From an uncultured Gammaproteobacteria bacterium (GTDB lineage: Bacteria; Pseudomonadota; Gammaproteobacteria; Pseudomonadales; Pseudohongiellaceae), in the NCBI GenBank assembly GCA_913060495.1, contig CAJXRP010000007.1, positions 62,001 through 126,000 of the forward strand: a stretch of 64,000 nt of DNA. The letters are read 5' to 3'. Under the pieces are notes generated by a model. It made no database searches. It was not told the origin of the DNA and worked only from the letters and a program-made list of their open reading frames with translations. This document shows, one piece after another, positions 1 to 9,618 of the stretch (position 1 is the first letter of the stretch; every line of letters starts with the position of its first letter). A program made the position numbers and the translations under genes.

Positions 1-2
1 TG

Positions 3-1295
3 GGAGATGAGCCTACTAATGATGTAAAAGGAATTTGGTCTAGCCCAGATTCACCAATGCAATGGGTCAAGCCGGATCTTCAAGTAGCAATGAATTTTCA
101 GAACTTACCGGAGGTAGAGCCGCTCACACTACTTCCTTCGAAGTATAGTGCCGATCAGCTCAGAGAGCACGCGAGGCAACTTAGTGCTGCAGAGTTTCAG
201 GGCAGAGGTCTTGGGACGAATGGTGTCGACTTGGCGGCACAGTACATTGCCGAACAGTTTCGTGCCGCCGGACTTCAGACTCTTAATGGAACTTACAGTC
301 AAGAGTGGAACCAAAGTGTTGCCGGTAAAGGCAACGTCAAGATGAGAAACATCGTCGGCATGATCCCCGGCATCAATCGTTCGCTTAGCGGTGAGCCTGT
401 AATCATTGGTGCCCACTACGATCACCTTGGCATCGATCCCCTCTCTGGTCGTCACTTTCCCGGAGCAGACGATAACGCGGCAGGCATTGCTGCATTAATA
501 GAGGTGGCAAGCCAGTTGGTGCGCGCTTTCACTCCACAGAGACCAATATTCTTCGTTGCTTTCAGCGGAGAAGAGTCTGGCTTGTTGGGCTCGGAATATT
601 TTGTAGATAATCCACCTGCTGGATTTGAATCGCGAAATTTCTACGCGATGATAAATCTCGACGCTGTAGGGCGTCTCGATGGACGGGACTTGCAGGTATT
701 TGCTACCGACAGTGCCTATGAGTGGCCTTTCATGGCGCAAGGAATCGGGTTCACCATCGGTGTGAATTCCAGCTTTCCAGTTAACACAATTGCTAGCAGT
801 GACCATGTGAGCTTCCTCAATGCAGGAATACCTGCCATCCACTTATTCAGTGGCGTGCACGAGGATTATCATCAGTTGAGTGACAGCGCCGACAAGCTCG
901 ACCTAGCTGGTTTAGCTGATGTAGCGCTTTGGCTAGAAGAGGCTGCGGTCTATCTCGCCGATAATGTCGAACCACTGCGGGTGACACTTACCGGTGCGCC
1001 GGTTCGAGTGCAATCCAGAGCTAGTGGGGAGAGATCTGCTAGCTTGGGAACCGTGCCAGACTTCGCTTTTGCAGGTGTCGGAGTTCGCATCAGTGGTGTG
1101 ACTCCAGGCGGTGCTGCGGAACTAGCTGGTTTGCAGGCTGGGGACATTTTGCTCACTTACAATGAACAAGCCATGACTGACCTGCAGGTCTACTCAAATC
1201 TTTTAAGAGAATCCGCTCCTGGCGATACCGTGCGTATAGATATTCAACGCGATACTCAGCAGTTAACGCTAGAGGCGGTCTTGCAGGCTCGCTAG
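3..1295 (+). CDS. M28 family zinc aminopeptidase with C-terminal PDZ domain (5' end outside window)
   Basis: Predicted exported zinc exopeptidase. The frame is open to the left edge of the window, so the start and any signal peptide lie outside; the first ATG at 57 is internal. Numbered from that Met, the M28 metal-site residues are visible: H120 in an AHYDH motif, D138/D139 in GADDN, E172/E173 in SGEES, D202 in NLDAVG and H268 in SGVHEDYH. A PDZ domain covers about residues 325-410 (GVRISGVTPGGAAELAGLQ). The M28-plus-PDZ order is common in exported aminopeptidases of Gammaproteobacteria and Bacteroidetes. The physiological substrate cannot be told from sequence. Confidence 0.9.
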   Translation, partial: GDEPTNDVKGIWSSPDSPMQWVKPDLQVAMNFQNLPEVEPLTLLPSKYSADQLREHARQLSAAEFQGRGLGTNGVDLAAQYIAEQFRAAGLQTLNGTYSQEWNQSVAGKGNVKMRNIVGMIPGINRSLSGEPVIIGAHYDHLGIDPLSGRHFPGADDNAAGIAALIEVASQLVRAFTPQRPIFFVAFSGEESGLLGSEYFVDNPPAGFESRNFYAMINLDAVGRLDGRDLQVFATDSAYEWPFMAQGIGFTIGVNSSFPVNTIASSDHVSFLNAGIPAIHLFSGVHEDYHQLSDSADKLDLAGLADVALWLEEAAVYLADNVEPLRVTLTGAPVRVQSRASGERSASLGTVPDFAFAGVGVRISGVTPGGAAELAGLQAGDILLTYNEQAMTDLQVYSNLLRESAPGDTVRIDIQRDTQQLTLEAVLQAR

Positions 1296-1759
1296 AACTC
1301 AGAACCATTGTGTACTAGCGAAGCGCACTAAAGAGAAATGCTACAAACAGGCAGAGCAGGGACACAGTAATCAGGTGGCGACTCATGCCCGATCTCTTCT
1401 CCGCCCATTTGTATCTCTCTTCCTCAACGAATAGACAATTCTGAGTCTTCTTAAACAGTTTCACCGGATATTCCTTTGCAATTGATAGTAGATAGCGTGT
1501 ATTACAGCGCACTATTCTGACAAGCGATGGGCCGAAAAAAGGCAAATTACAGAGCAATAATGACGAAACATGGCGATTGCTGTTTCTTCTGGCAGCGACG
1601 GGGATAGTTAGCCTTCTAGTTGCTGTAAGATATTTGTAACTATTTGTTTCTGTTTAGTAATTTAGAAAACTATTGCGATATAGTGCGCGTATAAGAAGTA
1701 GTGCTGATCTGGGGTATTGCGTATCTCAGTGACTAAAAAGCCAACCCTAAGGTATAAAT
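1296..1759. other. 464-bp intergenic region before the DUF5916 gene
   Basis: No convincing gene. A minus-strand frame at 1315-1386 could encode a 23-residue hydrophobic peptide (MSRHLITVSLLC...), with a GGAG about 12 bases upstream of its ATG. The longer in-frame extension to 1557 looks random. The AT-rich stretch at about 1630-1700 probably holds the promoter of the next gene, but I see no clear -35/-10 pair. Confidence 0.4.
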
Positions 1760-4144
1760 ATGGCCAAGTTCCATCCTCGTGTCTGTCTTTGCCTCTTACT
1801 TGTCCTGTTTTCTTTGCCGACTATGGCGCAGCAATCATTTCCTCAGCTCACGCGTATTGATGAGAGCGATGCAAATATCAACTTAGATGGCTTTGTCGAC
1901 GAAGCAGTCTGGGAGAATATTCCAGTTGTAGATGGCATGAGAGTCATAGATCCCGATACTCTGGCCGAGACGCCCTATGAAACTCACATTCGTATGTTCT
2001 ATACCGAGCGTGGAATTTACGTCTCCTCAGTTAACTACCAGCCCGCAGAAACGCTGGTAGCGCGAATGACATCGAGAGATGTACGACTTGCCCGTGATGG
2101 TTTCGTGGTCGGCATTGATGCATCAGGTGGTGGTTTGTATGGATATTTTTTGCGCATCAACCTTGGTGACTCAATGACGGATGCGTCTCTGCTGCCAGAA
2201 CGGCAAATGAATATGCAGTGGGATGGTTCGTGGAATGGCCGCACCCAGGCGTTAGATGATGGTTGGAGCGTGGAATACTTTATTCCCTGGTCTATGATGC
2301 CGTTACCGCAAGTCGATGATGTGAGAAAAATGGGGTTCTATTTCGAACGCCAAGTTGGCCATCTTGGTGGTGAAGCTTGGTCAAATCCAGCATTACCGCG
2401 CACGGTAAACCAGTATATCTCTGCTTTCGAAAAGTATGAGCTGAGGGATATCGAGCCGCGTAGACAATTAACTTACTACCCATTTGCCTCGACTGTTATC
2501 GATAACATTACCAATGAAACCGAATTCAAAGTTGGCTCAGAAATTTTCTGGCGACCAACAACAAACACTCTCCTGTCGGCAACGCTTAATCCAGACTTCG
2601 GCAATGTTGAATCGGATGACGTAGTTGTGAATCTGACTGCATTCGAAGTATTTTTCCCAGAGAAGCGTTCATTCTTTCTTGAGGGACAAGATATTTTTAA
2701 CACTTCACCACGCACCTCCGGTCGCGGCGGACCGGGTGGACCGATCTCATTACTAAACACGCGTCGTATTGGCGGTTCCGCAATATATGACGTACCAGAT
2801 GATGCAAACGTGGTGGCGACTGACTTGAGTCGTCCTACAGAGCTACTAGGAGCTGCGAAGCTTGCTGGTCAGAACGGTAACTGGCGTTATGGAGCGTTAG
2901 TTGCTTCAGAGGATGATACTGAAATTCGCGGTACTCTCGATGATGGTACGAGAATTAATTTGCAGGCCCAAGGTAGAGACTTCACCATAGCTAGAGTGTT
3001 ATATGAAGATACTGGAGCTGGTGGCCGGAGAGCCTTGGGCTGGATGGGCACAGATATTTCTCATCCTGATATAGAAGCGACTGTGAACTCGATAGATGCA
3101 CATTACTTCTCTGCTGATAACCGCTGGGTGGTCGATGGCCAGTTCATGCACAGTGATGTACAAGGAATCACCGGAACTGGCGGCTTCGCGGACGTAAGTT
3201 TTCGTCCAAAACGCGGCGTGCAGCATACACTACGTTCGACGTACATTGACGATACCCTTGATATCAATGATCTTGGATTTCTGACACGCAACGATCAGAT
3301 GAACATGGATTATAGCTACTCGCGCACCGAGTCGAATATACCGGGTCTACGTGAACGGTCTACAAGTATGTTCTTCACGAATCAATGGAACACGCAGGGA
3401 CAGCCAGTCAGGATGGGCCTGTTCTTTAATCGCAGTTATACATCTCTCGAGAACAACAGATTCGATTACAGTTTTCGTTATTTCCCGGAACGGATCGATG
3501 ATCGCTTAGGAAGAGGCACGGGCGACTTTCGGGTTCAGGGCAGATGGGGTGCAAACTTCGGCTACAGCACAAATCGCGCGGAAGCGATATCCTATACTGT
3601 AAATCTGAATCTAGATCAGGATGAGTTGGGGCCGGCTCGTACACGGGGGTCTGCAGGGGTAGTTTGGAGGCCCAATGATAGATTCTCTACAGACTTAAGA
3701 CTTGATTACACCGATAGAGAGGCACTGCTTGTACACAAGGGTGATGGTAACTATACCAGTTTCGAATCCCACCAATGGTCTCCTCGGCTAGAGACGAACT
3801 ATTTTATCTCGGCAAAGCAACAGCTGAGATTTACAGCCCAATGGACTGCCCTTAAAGCCTTTGAAGACCGTTTCTGGCGGGTCGAACCAAATTCTCGAAA
3901 TTTTCTGCAGCCGGTTGCCAATCCAGATTCTACGCCGGATGATTTCGTTATTAGCAGGCTCACGTTTCAGGCTAGATATCGTTGGGAAATTGCTCCGCTT
4001 TCAGATCTCTTTATTGTCTACACCCGTGGTAGTAATTTACCGAGAGATAGCTTCGAAACGTTCCAGCAACTGCTCGAACAATCCTGGAACGATAGAATCG
4101 TCGATACTATAGCGATTAAATTGCGTTACCGACTGGGTTCATAG
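1760..4144 (+). CDS. DUF5916 outer-membrane-type protein with N-terminal CBM9-like domain
   Basis: A 794-residue exported protein. Residues 1-23 form a signal peptide (cleavage near TMAQQ). Residues about 35-230 resemble the carbohydrate-binding family 9-like sandwich (LDGFVDEAVWENI at the start). The rest matches DUF5916, with its hallmark run TLNPDFGNVESDDVVVNLTAF followed by FFPEKRSFFLEG at about residues 275-310. The C-terminal part alternates aromatic and polar residues as a beta-barrel would. The family is widespread in marine heterotrophs and has no established function; a role in outer-membrane binding or processing of a polymer is inference. The start is supported by AAGG seven bases upstream of the ATG. 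It appears monocistronic. Confidence 0.88.
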   Translation: MAKFHPRVCLCLLLVLFSLPTMAQQSFPQLTRIDESDANINLDGFVDEAVWENIPVVDGMRVIDPDTLAETPYETHIRMFYTERGIYVSSVNYQPAETLVARMTSRDVRLARDGFVVGIDASGGGLYGYFLRINLGDSMTDASLLPERQMNMQWDGSWNGRTQALDDGWSVEYFIPWSMMPLPQVDDVRKMGFYFERQVGHLGGEAWSNPALPRTVNQYISAFEKYELRDIEPRRQLTYYPFASTVIDNITNETEFKVGSEIFWRPTTNTLLSATLNPDFGNVESDDVVVNLTAFEVFFPEKRSFFLEGQDIFNTSPRTSGRGGPGGPISLLNTRRIGGSAIYDVPDDANVVATDLSRPTELLGAAKLAGQNGNWRYGALVASEDDTEIRGTLDDGTRINLQAQGRDFTIARVLYEDTGAGGRRALGWMGTDISHPDIEATVNSIDAHYFSADNRWVVDGQFMHSDVQGITGTGGFADVSFRPKRGVQHTLRSTYIDDTLDINDLGFLTRNDQMNMDYSYSRTESNIPGLRERSTSMFFTNQWNTQGQPVRMGLFFNRSYTSLENNRFDYSFRYFPERIDDRLGRGTGDFRVQGRWGANFGYSTNRAEAISYTVNLNLDQDELGPARTRGSAGVVWRPNDRFSTDLRLDYTDREALLVHKGDGNYTSFESHQWSPRLETNYFISAKQQLRFTAQWTALKAFEDRFWRVEPNSRNFLQPVANPDSTPDDFVISRLTFQARYRWEIAPLSDLFIVYTRGSNLPRDSFETFQQLLEQSWNDRIVDTIAIKLRYRLGS

Positions 4145-4273
4145 ATTACTTCACGCTGTATTTTGGCTGCGCTTTGTAATATAAATGATAGGCTAAGTCG
4201 CTTGGACTTACCCTTAATCATTCAAAGCCGCGAGACCGGTCAATATTCTCAGGCAGGCACCTAGGTAAACCTA

Positions 4274-5308
4274 ATGCATTCTTCCCGTTTCAGCTCTAAT
4301 GTCGCTAAGGCAATCGGTGTACTACTCATGACAGCAACACTATCTACGCAGGCGCAGTCACAGAAAGTCGTTATCGCTCACCGAGGGGCTAGTGGCTACT
4401 TGCCCGAGCACACGCTGCAGGCGAAGGCCATGGCCTTCGCTATGGGTGCCGACTATATAGAGCAAGATGTTGTAATGACCAGCGATGATCAGCTAATCGT
4501 ATTGCATGATATCACTCTGGATAGAACAACCGATGTTGCAGAACGTTTTCCTGATCGCATAAGAGATGATGGTCGCTACTACGCGATTGATTTCACTCTT
4601 GCCGAGATTAGACTACTTCGAGCGAGTGAAGGCTTTGAGATTGAAAACGGTGAGAAGATGCAAGGTTATGCAAACCGATTCCCCATGGGACAATCTACCT
4701 TTAGTGTTCCGACACTGGCCGAAGAAATTGAACTGATTCAGGGCATGAACAAATCTATGGGTAAGAATGTCGGTATCTATCCAGAAATCAAAGGCCCAGA
4801 GTTTCATCGTGAAGCCGGAAAGGATATAAGCACTGCGGTTGTTAGAATGCTCAAGTCCTATGGTTACACCAGCAAGCAAGACAAGATGTTTCTACAGACA
4901 TTTAGTTTTGAAGAGCTAAAGATCATCCATGATGAGATTTTTCCCGCTGAGGGAGTCGATCTAAATCTTGTACAGCTGATCGGCGGCGAGTCTTCCTACC
5001 CTTGGATTTTTGAAGAAGATGGCATGGAAAGACTCTCGGCATATGCCGATGGAGTTGGCCCAGAGAAAGGCCTCGTGGTTTCGAGAGATTCAAAGAAGAC
5101 GAATATCTTAGTAAGCGATTTCGTCGCAAGAGCGCATGCTGCCGGCATGCAAGTTCATCCCTACACCTATCGCTTAGATCCAGGTCAGGTGCCGACTTAC
5201 GCAGATAGCTATGAAGACCTGTTAGATATTCATTTGTTTCGTGCAGATATTGATGGGGTGTTCACCGATTTTCCAGATCGCGCTGTAGATTTTCTACGAA
5301 ACAAATAA
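4274..5308 (+). CDS. glpQ: Periplasmic glycerophosphodiester phosphodiesterase
   Basis: Hydrolyses glycerophosphodiesters (deacylated phospholipids) to glycerol-3-phosphate and an alcohol. Its 344 residues are close to the roughly 358 of E. coli GlpQ. Residues 1-28 form a signal peptide, so it acts in the periplasm. The GDPD signature is complete: H36-R37 in AHRGASG, E45, E63 and D65 in IEQDVV, and H78 in VLHDITLDRTTDV; PEIKGP lies further on. No glycerol-3-phosphate transporter (GlpT) lies beside it. It is convergent with the TonB receptor gene, with only 38 bp between. Confidence 0.92.
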   Translation: MHSSRFSSNVAKAIGVLLMTATLSTQAQSQKVVIAHRGASGYLPEHTLQAKAMAFAMGADYIEQDVVMTSDDQLIVLHDITLDRTTDVAERFPDRIRDDGRYYAIDFTLAEIRLLRASEGFEIENGEKMQGYANRFPMGQSTFSVPTLAEEIELIQGMNKSMGKNVGIYPEIKGPEFHREAGKDISTAVVRMLKSYGYTSKQDKMFLQTFSFEELKIIHDEIFPAEGVDLNLVQLIGGESSYPWIFEEDGMERLSAYADGVGPEKGLVVSRDSKKTNILVSDFVARAHAAGMQVHPYTYRLDPGQVPTYADSYEDLLDIHLFRADIDGVFTDFPDRAVDFLRNK

Positions 5309-5346
5309 ACAATATTCTACCTAAGCCGCTTGCGGTGCTGTTCGAA

Positions 5347-7812
5347 TTAGAAACTGTAACGCAGGCCTAAGAATGCAGCCCTTGGTGCGCCGGCACCTAA
5401 GAAAACGGGGTTCGTTAGGTCTTCGATGATAGGCACTTCCAATTCACCCGGCTCTTCGCCCAATAAACCAAAACTCTCGTATTCTTTATCGAGGAGATTA
5501 TCTATCTTCGCGAACACTTCCAGTTTCTCATTGACGCTGTAACGCGCGCGCATGCTAATTGTCATGTAACCGGAGACGTCGCCTAGTTGATTCGATTCAT
5601 CGCCACGCAGTACTTGGCTGCCATTGCTTAGTAGGTCTAGGCCAATATTAAAGCCGTTAGTGAAACGGTAGTCGCTGGAAACTTTAAATTGGTGTTGAGG
5701 TATGCCAGGAATACGATCACCCCCGCGTACTGTTATTTCACCTTCCTCGTCTGCAAATTCGTGATTTGGGCTCAATGCCTGAAAGTTGTCTTCGAAGGTC
5801 GCATCGATGAAGCTGTAAGCTGCTAGCCAGCTGAAGGCGCGCCACTTGCCCTGCAGGCTAGACTCTATACCCGCCCTTCTAGTCTCATCCACATTTGCGA
5901 ATAGGCCAGTGGAGCGGCCAGTAGTCTGAAACAAGATGTCGTCTTTGTTCAATGTGTGAAATACGCCTAGTGTGTAGGCGATGTCCCCCAGGAAGCCCCG
6001 TGATCCCACTTCGAAGCTCTTAGCAATCACATCATCCAGTGGTGGATCGGCTAAGAATGCATTAGGCAGGCGGCATTCAAGATCTACATCATTCGGGTCT
6101 TCACCGGCCTCAATTGCAAAGGCGACAGCTAAATCGAAGACGCCCTCATTGCAGGCAAGTTCAATTGGGGTAGGGGCCCGAGAAGATTCGCTATAGGAGG
6201 CATACAAGTTATGGCTGTCGTTAGCCTGCCAGGTAATTCCAAGCGAAGGATTAATTCTAGAAAAATTGTGGCTACCATTGAGTTCTGGCCGTGAGCCTGA
6301 CTTGTCGCGCAGGACAACGTCGGTGTAGTTCCCGCGAGCAGATAATGTTAATGCCACCGTTGAGCTTAGATCCATAGTATTAGTGATATATAAACTACTG
6401 GACTCGGTCTCGGTATTTATCGAAGTCGCTTCGCTGTCAACAAATGACCCTGTCCCTAAGCCCAGTGTTAGTCTGGAAATCGGGTCGAGATTTGCGAGCT
6501 CTAAGACTGAGTTGAAATTTGATTCACCCTTATAGTAAGCGCCGCCGGCAATAAGCTGTGACGTGTAGCCAAGAAAGTTGCCGCGTACTGTCCATTGAAA
6601 ATCGGCGCCGACGCTTTCCTGATTTCTATCACTTAGATTATTAATAGCCTCATCGGAAAGAATGCCAGTACCCGAGATATCATCAGCGAAGCTCTCTAGA
6701 TTAAATGTATCATCAAGATTCATCATAGCAGCGGTCTGATTAAGAAAGTCTTCGAGAGCATCGGCATTAGCAAATTGATTGTTGCAGATGTCGTCATCAT
6801 CAAGGCCTAGTTCTTCGAGATCATCTTCTTCTATTTCATCCAGAAGTCGTGGTGCGCCGCCTAGGCTACAAACCGCAAACTCAGAACCATCGCCGTTAAA
6901 AGAATCAGTTTTATTTTTTCTGTAGAACATGTTGCCACCGAAACTGATATTCGCACTCACGTCGTGGGCATAGTCGAGGCTAACCATCTGCATATCGTTC
7001 TCGGTGATATCCGGGCCTGTGAAGATTGCTTCTCTGTCGAGTGCTAATAATTCTGTTGGTGCTGCACCATTGCCAATCAGTTCTGATACGCCTTGTTGAT
7101 AGTTGAAGTTAAGCTGTGTCGAATCCGACCTCCAGCCGACACTGCCATAGAAGTTCAGTGCCTCTGACTCTGAATGATCGCGCCAGCCATCTTCTTGGAA
7201 GCTTTCTAAGTTTGCATAGTAGCCTAGCGAGCCATTGTTTCCGCCCACCTCGACGTTTGCCGTGGTGCGACCAAAGGAGCCGGAGCTAACTTCAACGCTG
7301 CTGCCCGGTGAACTAAAACCATCTTTCATATCGATGACCAGTGAGCCACCCAAGCTGTTTAGTCCGAATAGAGGGTTGGCGCCACCAGACAGTGTGATCG
7401 CTTGCACCGCTGATTGTGGGAGTAGATCCCAGTTCACAGCATCGCCCAAAGGCTCATTGATGCGCGCACCATTCTGGTAGACCGCTAAACCCTGTGCTAA
7501 GCCGAGTAAGGGGGAGGCGGTGAAGCCACGATATTGCAGATCTGGCTGCATGGGATTGTTCTGCGCATCGTTGAGCGACACGCTGCTGAAGCTCTGCCTG
7601 AGAAAGTCTGAGATGTTTAGTGGATTTGCATTCTCTATATCGGACGCGTTGCGGTTTTGTACTGGAAAGGGAATCTTGTCCTTATCTATGCCAGCGCCGG
7701 TAGGTATTACACCGATGACGAGGACTTCCTCTGCATTCTGCGCCTGAGCCAGCGTACCTGTACCCTGAAGAGCCGTTAACAATAGAACAGAAGAAGTCGA
7801 AATTCTTTGCAT
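5347..7812 (-). CDS. TonB-dependent outer-membrane receptor with acidic loop
   Basis: An 821-residue active-transport receptor. Residues 1-24 are a signal peptide, about 45-165 the plug domain (DFLRQSFSSVSLND, LQYRGF, GLAVYQNGARINEP) and the rest a barrel ending in the aromatic terminus LRYSF. Residues about 325-380 are an unusually acidic segment (DEIEEDDLEELGLDDDD) flanked by two cysteines (C315 and C343), probably an extracellular loop. The substrate is not evident. A TonB box could lie in the segment after the signal (EEVLVIGV). No transporter or regulator is adjacent, so this may be an orphan receptor. Confidence 0.92.
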   Translation of the reverse strand: MQRISTSSVLLLTALQGTGTLAQAQNAEEVLVIGVIPTGAGIDKDKIPFPVQNRNASDIENANPLNISDFLRQSFSSVSLNDAQNNPMQPDLQYRGFTASPLLGLAQGLAVYQNGARINEPLGDAVNWDLLPQSAVQAITLSGGANPLFGLNSLGGSLVIDMKDGFSSPGSSVEVSSGSFGRTTANVEVGGNNGSLGYYANLESFQEDGWRDHSESEALNFYGSVGWRSDSTQLNFNYQQGVSELIGNGAAPTELLALDREAIFTGPDITENDMQMVSLDYAHDVSANISFGGNMFYRKNKTDSFNGDGSEFAVCSLGGAPRLLDEIEEDDLEELGLDDDDICNNQFANADALEDFLNQTAAMMNLDDTFNLESFADDISGTGILSDEAINNLSDRNQESVGADFQWTVRGNFLGYTSQLIAGGAYYKGESNFNSVLELANLDPISRLTLGLGTGSFVDSEATSINTETESSSLYITNTMDLSSTVALTLSARGNYTDVVLRDKSGSRPELNGSHNFSRINPSLGITWQANDSHNLYASYSESSRAPTPIELACNEGVFDLAVAFAIEAGEDPNDVDLECRLPNAFLADPPLDDVIAKSFEVGSRGFLGDIAYTLGVFHTLNKDDILFQTTGRSTGLFANVDETRRAGIESSLQGKWRAFSWLAAYSFIDATFEDNFQALSPNHEFADEEGEITVRGGDRIPGIPQHQFKVSSDYRFTNGFNIGLDLLSNGSQVLRGDESNQLGDVSGYMTISMRARYSVNEKLEVFAKIDNLLDKEYESFGLLGEEPGELEVPIIEDLTNPVFLGAGAPRAAFLGLRYSF

Positions 7813-7917
7813 AGATTTCTCTCTAGACTGCGTAACTAGGAGCGCTTTAACTCGCCAGGTGAATAAGACGCGGAATTATAGCAGAAGCTTACTGTCCACT
7901 TCAGCCTAACCGAAATG

Positions 7918-7951
7918 AGGCCTGATACAGGCCTAAAGGCGAGGTAGGCCT
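7918..7951. repeat. Three AGGCCT palindromes in 34 bp
   Basis: The hexamer AGGCCT occurs at 7918, 7929 and 7946 in the 200-bp divergent region between the TonB receptor and the short-chain dehydrogenase. The first two form a small inverted repeat with a five-base centre. It could be a regulatory site for either gene or chance. Confidence 0.25.
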
Positions 7952-8012
7952 TACCATCCGCACTAGATTTGATAGACTCCAACTTTACCGAAAACAGCTA
8001 GGAACCCATAAG

Positions 8013-8705
8013 ATGACGACTATTTTAATTACCGGAACGAACCGCGGCATTGGCTTGGAGTTCACACGGCAATTTCTTGCTCGCGGTGCTCGCGTTATCG
8101 CTACCTGCAGGAATATTGAGGCGGCAAGCGAGTTGAAGCAGCTACAGAGTAGCCATGATGGGCTAGAGATTCGGCAGCTAGATGTTGCCTCTACCGAATC
8201 GATGCAAGATTTTGTGAAGCAGTTGGCTGATACGCCAATCGACATCTTCATCAACAATGCCGGAGTCTATGGGCCGTCGAACGTTAAATTTGGCGAAGTG
8301 GATGCGCAGATGTGGGCTGATGTATTACAGGTAAATTCAATCGCGCCTTTGATACTGAGCCAGCTACTCATGCCGAACCTCCGGTTGGGAAAAGACAAGA
8401 AGATGTTGTACCTGACATCGAAGATGGGCTCGATCGGCGATAACAGCGGGGGAGGATCCTATATCTATCGTAGCTCCAAGACCGCGCTGAATAGCGTGAT
8501 AAAGAGTCTAGCTATAGATCTGGCAGCGGAAGGCTTTAACGCCGCTGTCCTGCACCCCGGGTGGGTACTGACCGACATGGGCGGGCCGAATGCCTTGATA
8601 GATACGAAAACTAGTGTGACAGGCATGCTAAAGGTTGTGGATGAATTGGATTCCGAGTCCTCGGGTAGCTTCTTCAACTACGATGGCAGCATCATTGCTT
8701 GGTAG
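8013..8705 (+). CDS. Short-chain dehydrogenase/reductase, C-factor/sniffer-like
   Basis: A 230-residue cytoplasmic NAD(P)-dependent oxidoreductase. The Rossmann motif TGTNRGIG is at residues 7-14, NNAG at 81-84, and the catalytic set is a Ser near 140 with Y152 and K156 (YRSSK). The compact length and the TSKMGSIGDN stretch resemble the C-factor/sniffer group of carbonyl reductases. The substrate is unknown. It is transcribed divergently from the TonB receptor and alone. Confidence 0.88.
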   Translation: MTTILITGTNRGIGLEFTRQFLARGARVIATCRNIEAASELKQLQSSHDGLEIRQLDVASTESMQDFVKQLADTPIDIFINNAGVYGPSNVKFGEVDAQMWADVLQVNSIAPLILSQLLMPNLRLGKDKKMLYLTSKMGSIGDNSGGGSYIYRSSKTALNSVIKSLAIDLAAEGFNAAVLHPGWVLTDMGGPNALIDTKTSVTGMLKVVDELDSESSGSFFNYDGSIIAW

Positions 8706-8825
8706 ATGAATTCTGTTAAGCGCAATCCACTATCTAGTGCATTGCGCTTAGCGCCCATCTTGCGAATATGATAAGGTAGGCCCCTCTTTCAGTAGCCACA
8801 GATAGTAGTCACAATCCTCTTTGAC

Positions 8826-9458
8826 ATGAATCCTTACCTACCGCGCCGTATTCTTCTCGCTTTACTTTTTCTTGCCTCGACACTGTCGGGTCAGCAAGCT
8901 GCTGCTCACGGTGGTGTAGCGTTCCAAGAAGACCTCTGTGTAATTAACATTGAATTTCTGCAGGCACACTTCACGGTGTTTCAGCCAGAGACTAGGGATT
9001 CAGATGAATTCTGTGAAGACATTCCCGACGTCTCGCGTTCGGTTTTTGTCATGGAATACTTGCACAATCTATTGCCAGAGATGCTCATCGACTTTCGTAT
9101 CATCCGCGATGTCAATGAAGTGGGAATGTATGCAGATCTGGAAGACGTTCTAGCCATCGAAGATCTCGAGGCGGCGACAGTCTACTATGAGCCCCCACGT
9201 ATTGAGCCAGGCGGCTTCTATACGGCAAGTTATGAGTTCGACGCCAAAGGTACTTACATAGGCGTTGTCACGGCAGATCACCCAACTGAAGATAGATACT
9301 ATACAGCGGTGTTCTATTTCCAGGTCGGCGGCCCCGATTATGGCACCTTGCCACTGTTTCTTGCTCTTCTGCTGGTCCTACAAACAGCTTATTGGTTGAG
9401 TAATGGCGGATGGGCTAAGCGCAAAGCGAAGCTCGCCGCAAAAAACCAGAATAGCTAG
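8826..9458 (+). CDS. Conserved membrane-anchored periplasmic protein of unknown function
   Basis: A 210-residue protein with an N-terminal signal peptide (cleavage near QQAAAHGG), a roughly 140-residue periplasmic domain, a single membrane span at about 176-193 (LPLFLALLLVLQTAYWL) and a short basic cytoplasmic tail. The first mature residues are His-Gly-Gly, a position where some copper proteins bind metal, but no other metal motif is evident. C37 and C63 could form a disulfide. I recall similar proteins in other Gammaproteobacteria but no assigned function. It has its own short upstream region and no obvious operon partner. Confidence 0.8.
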   Translation: MNPYLPRRILLALLFLASTLSGQQAAAHGGVAFQEDLCVINIEFLQAHFTVFQPETRDSDEFCEDIPDVSRSVFVMEYLHNLLPEMLIDFRIIRDVNEVGMYADLEDVLAIEDLEAATVYYEPPRIEPGGFYTASYEFDAKGTYIGVVTADHPTEDRYYTAVFYFQVGGPDYGTLPLFLALLLVLQTAYWLSNGGWAKRKAKLAAKNQNS

Positions 9459-9618
9459 TAACTCAGGCGCTTTTCTGGCCCTTTAGCCTTATCTTCAATA
9501 CTCCTATTGTCAGCATCTCTTTCAAGGTTTCAGTGAGTCGAGATTGCGCCGATAATAAGAAGGAGTAAACTCCATAAGTGTTTCCTGATTTTGGACGATT
9601 GTCGTAGGGTGATTCTAC

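Noticed and set aside
1315-1557. 80-residue minus-strand frame before the DUF5916 gene
   Set aside because: Irregular composition; only the last 23 residues could be a small peptide, without firm support.
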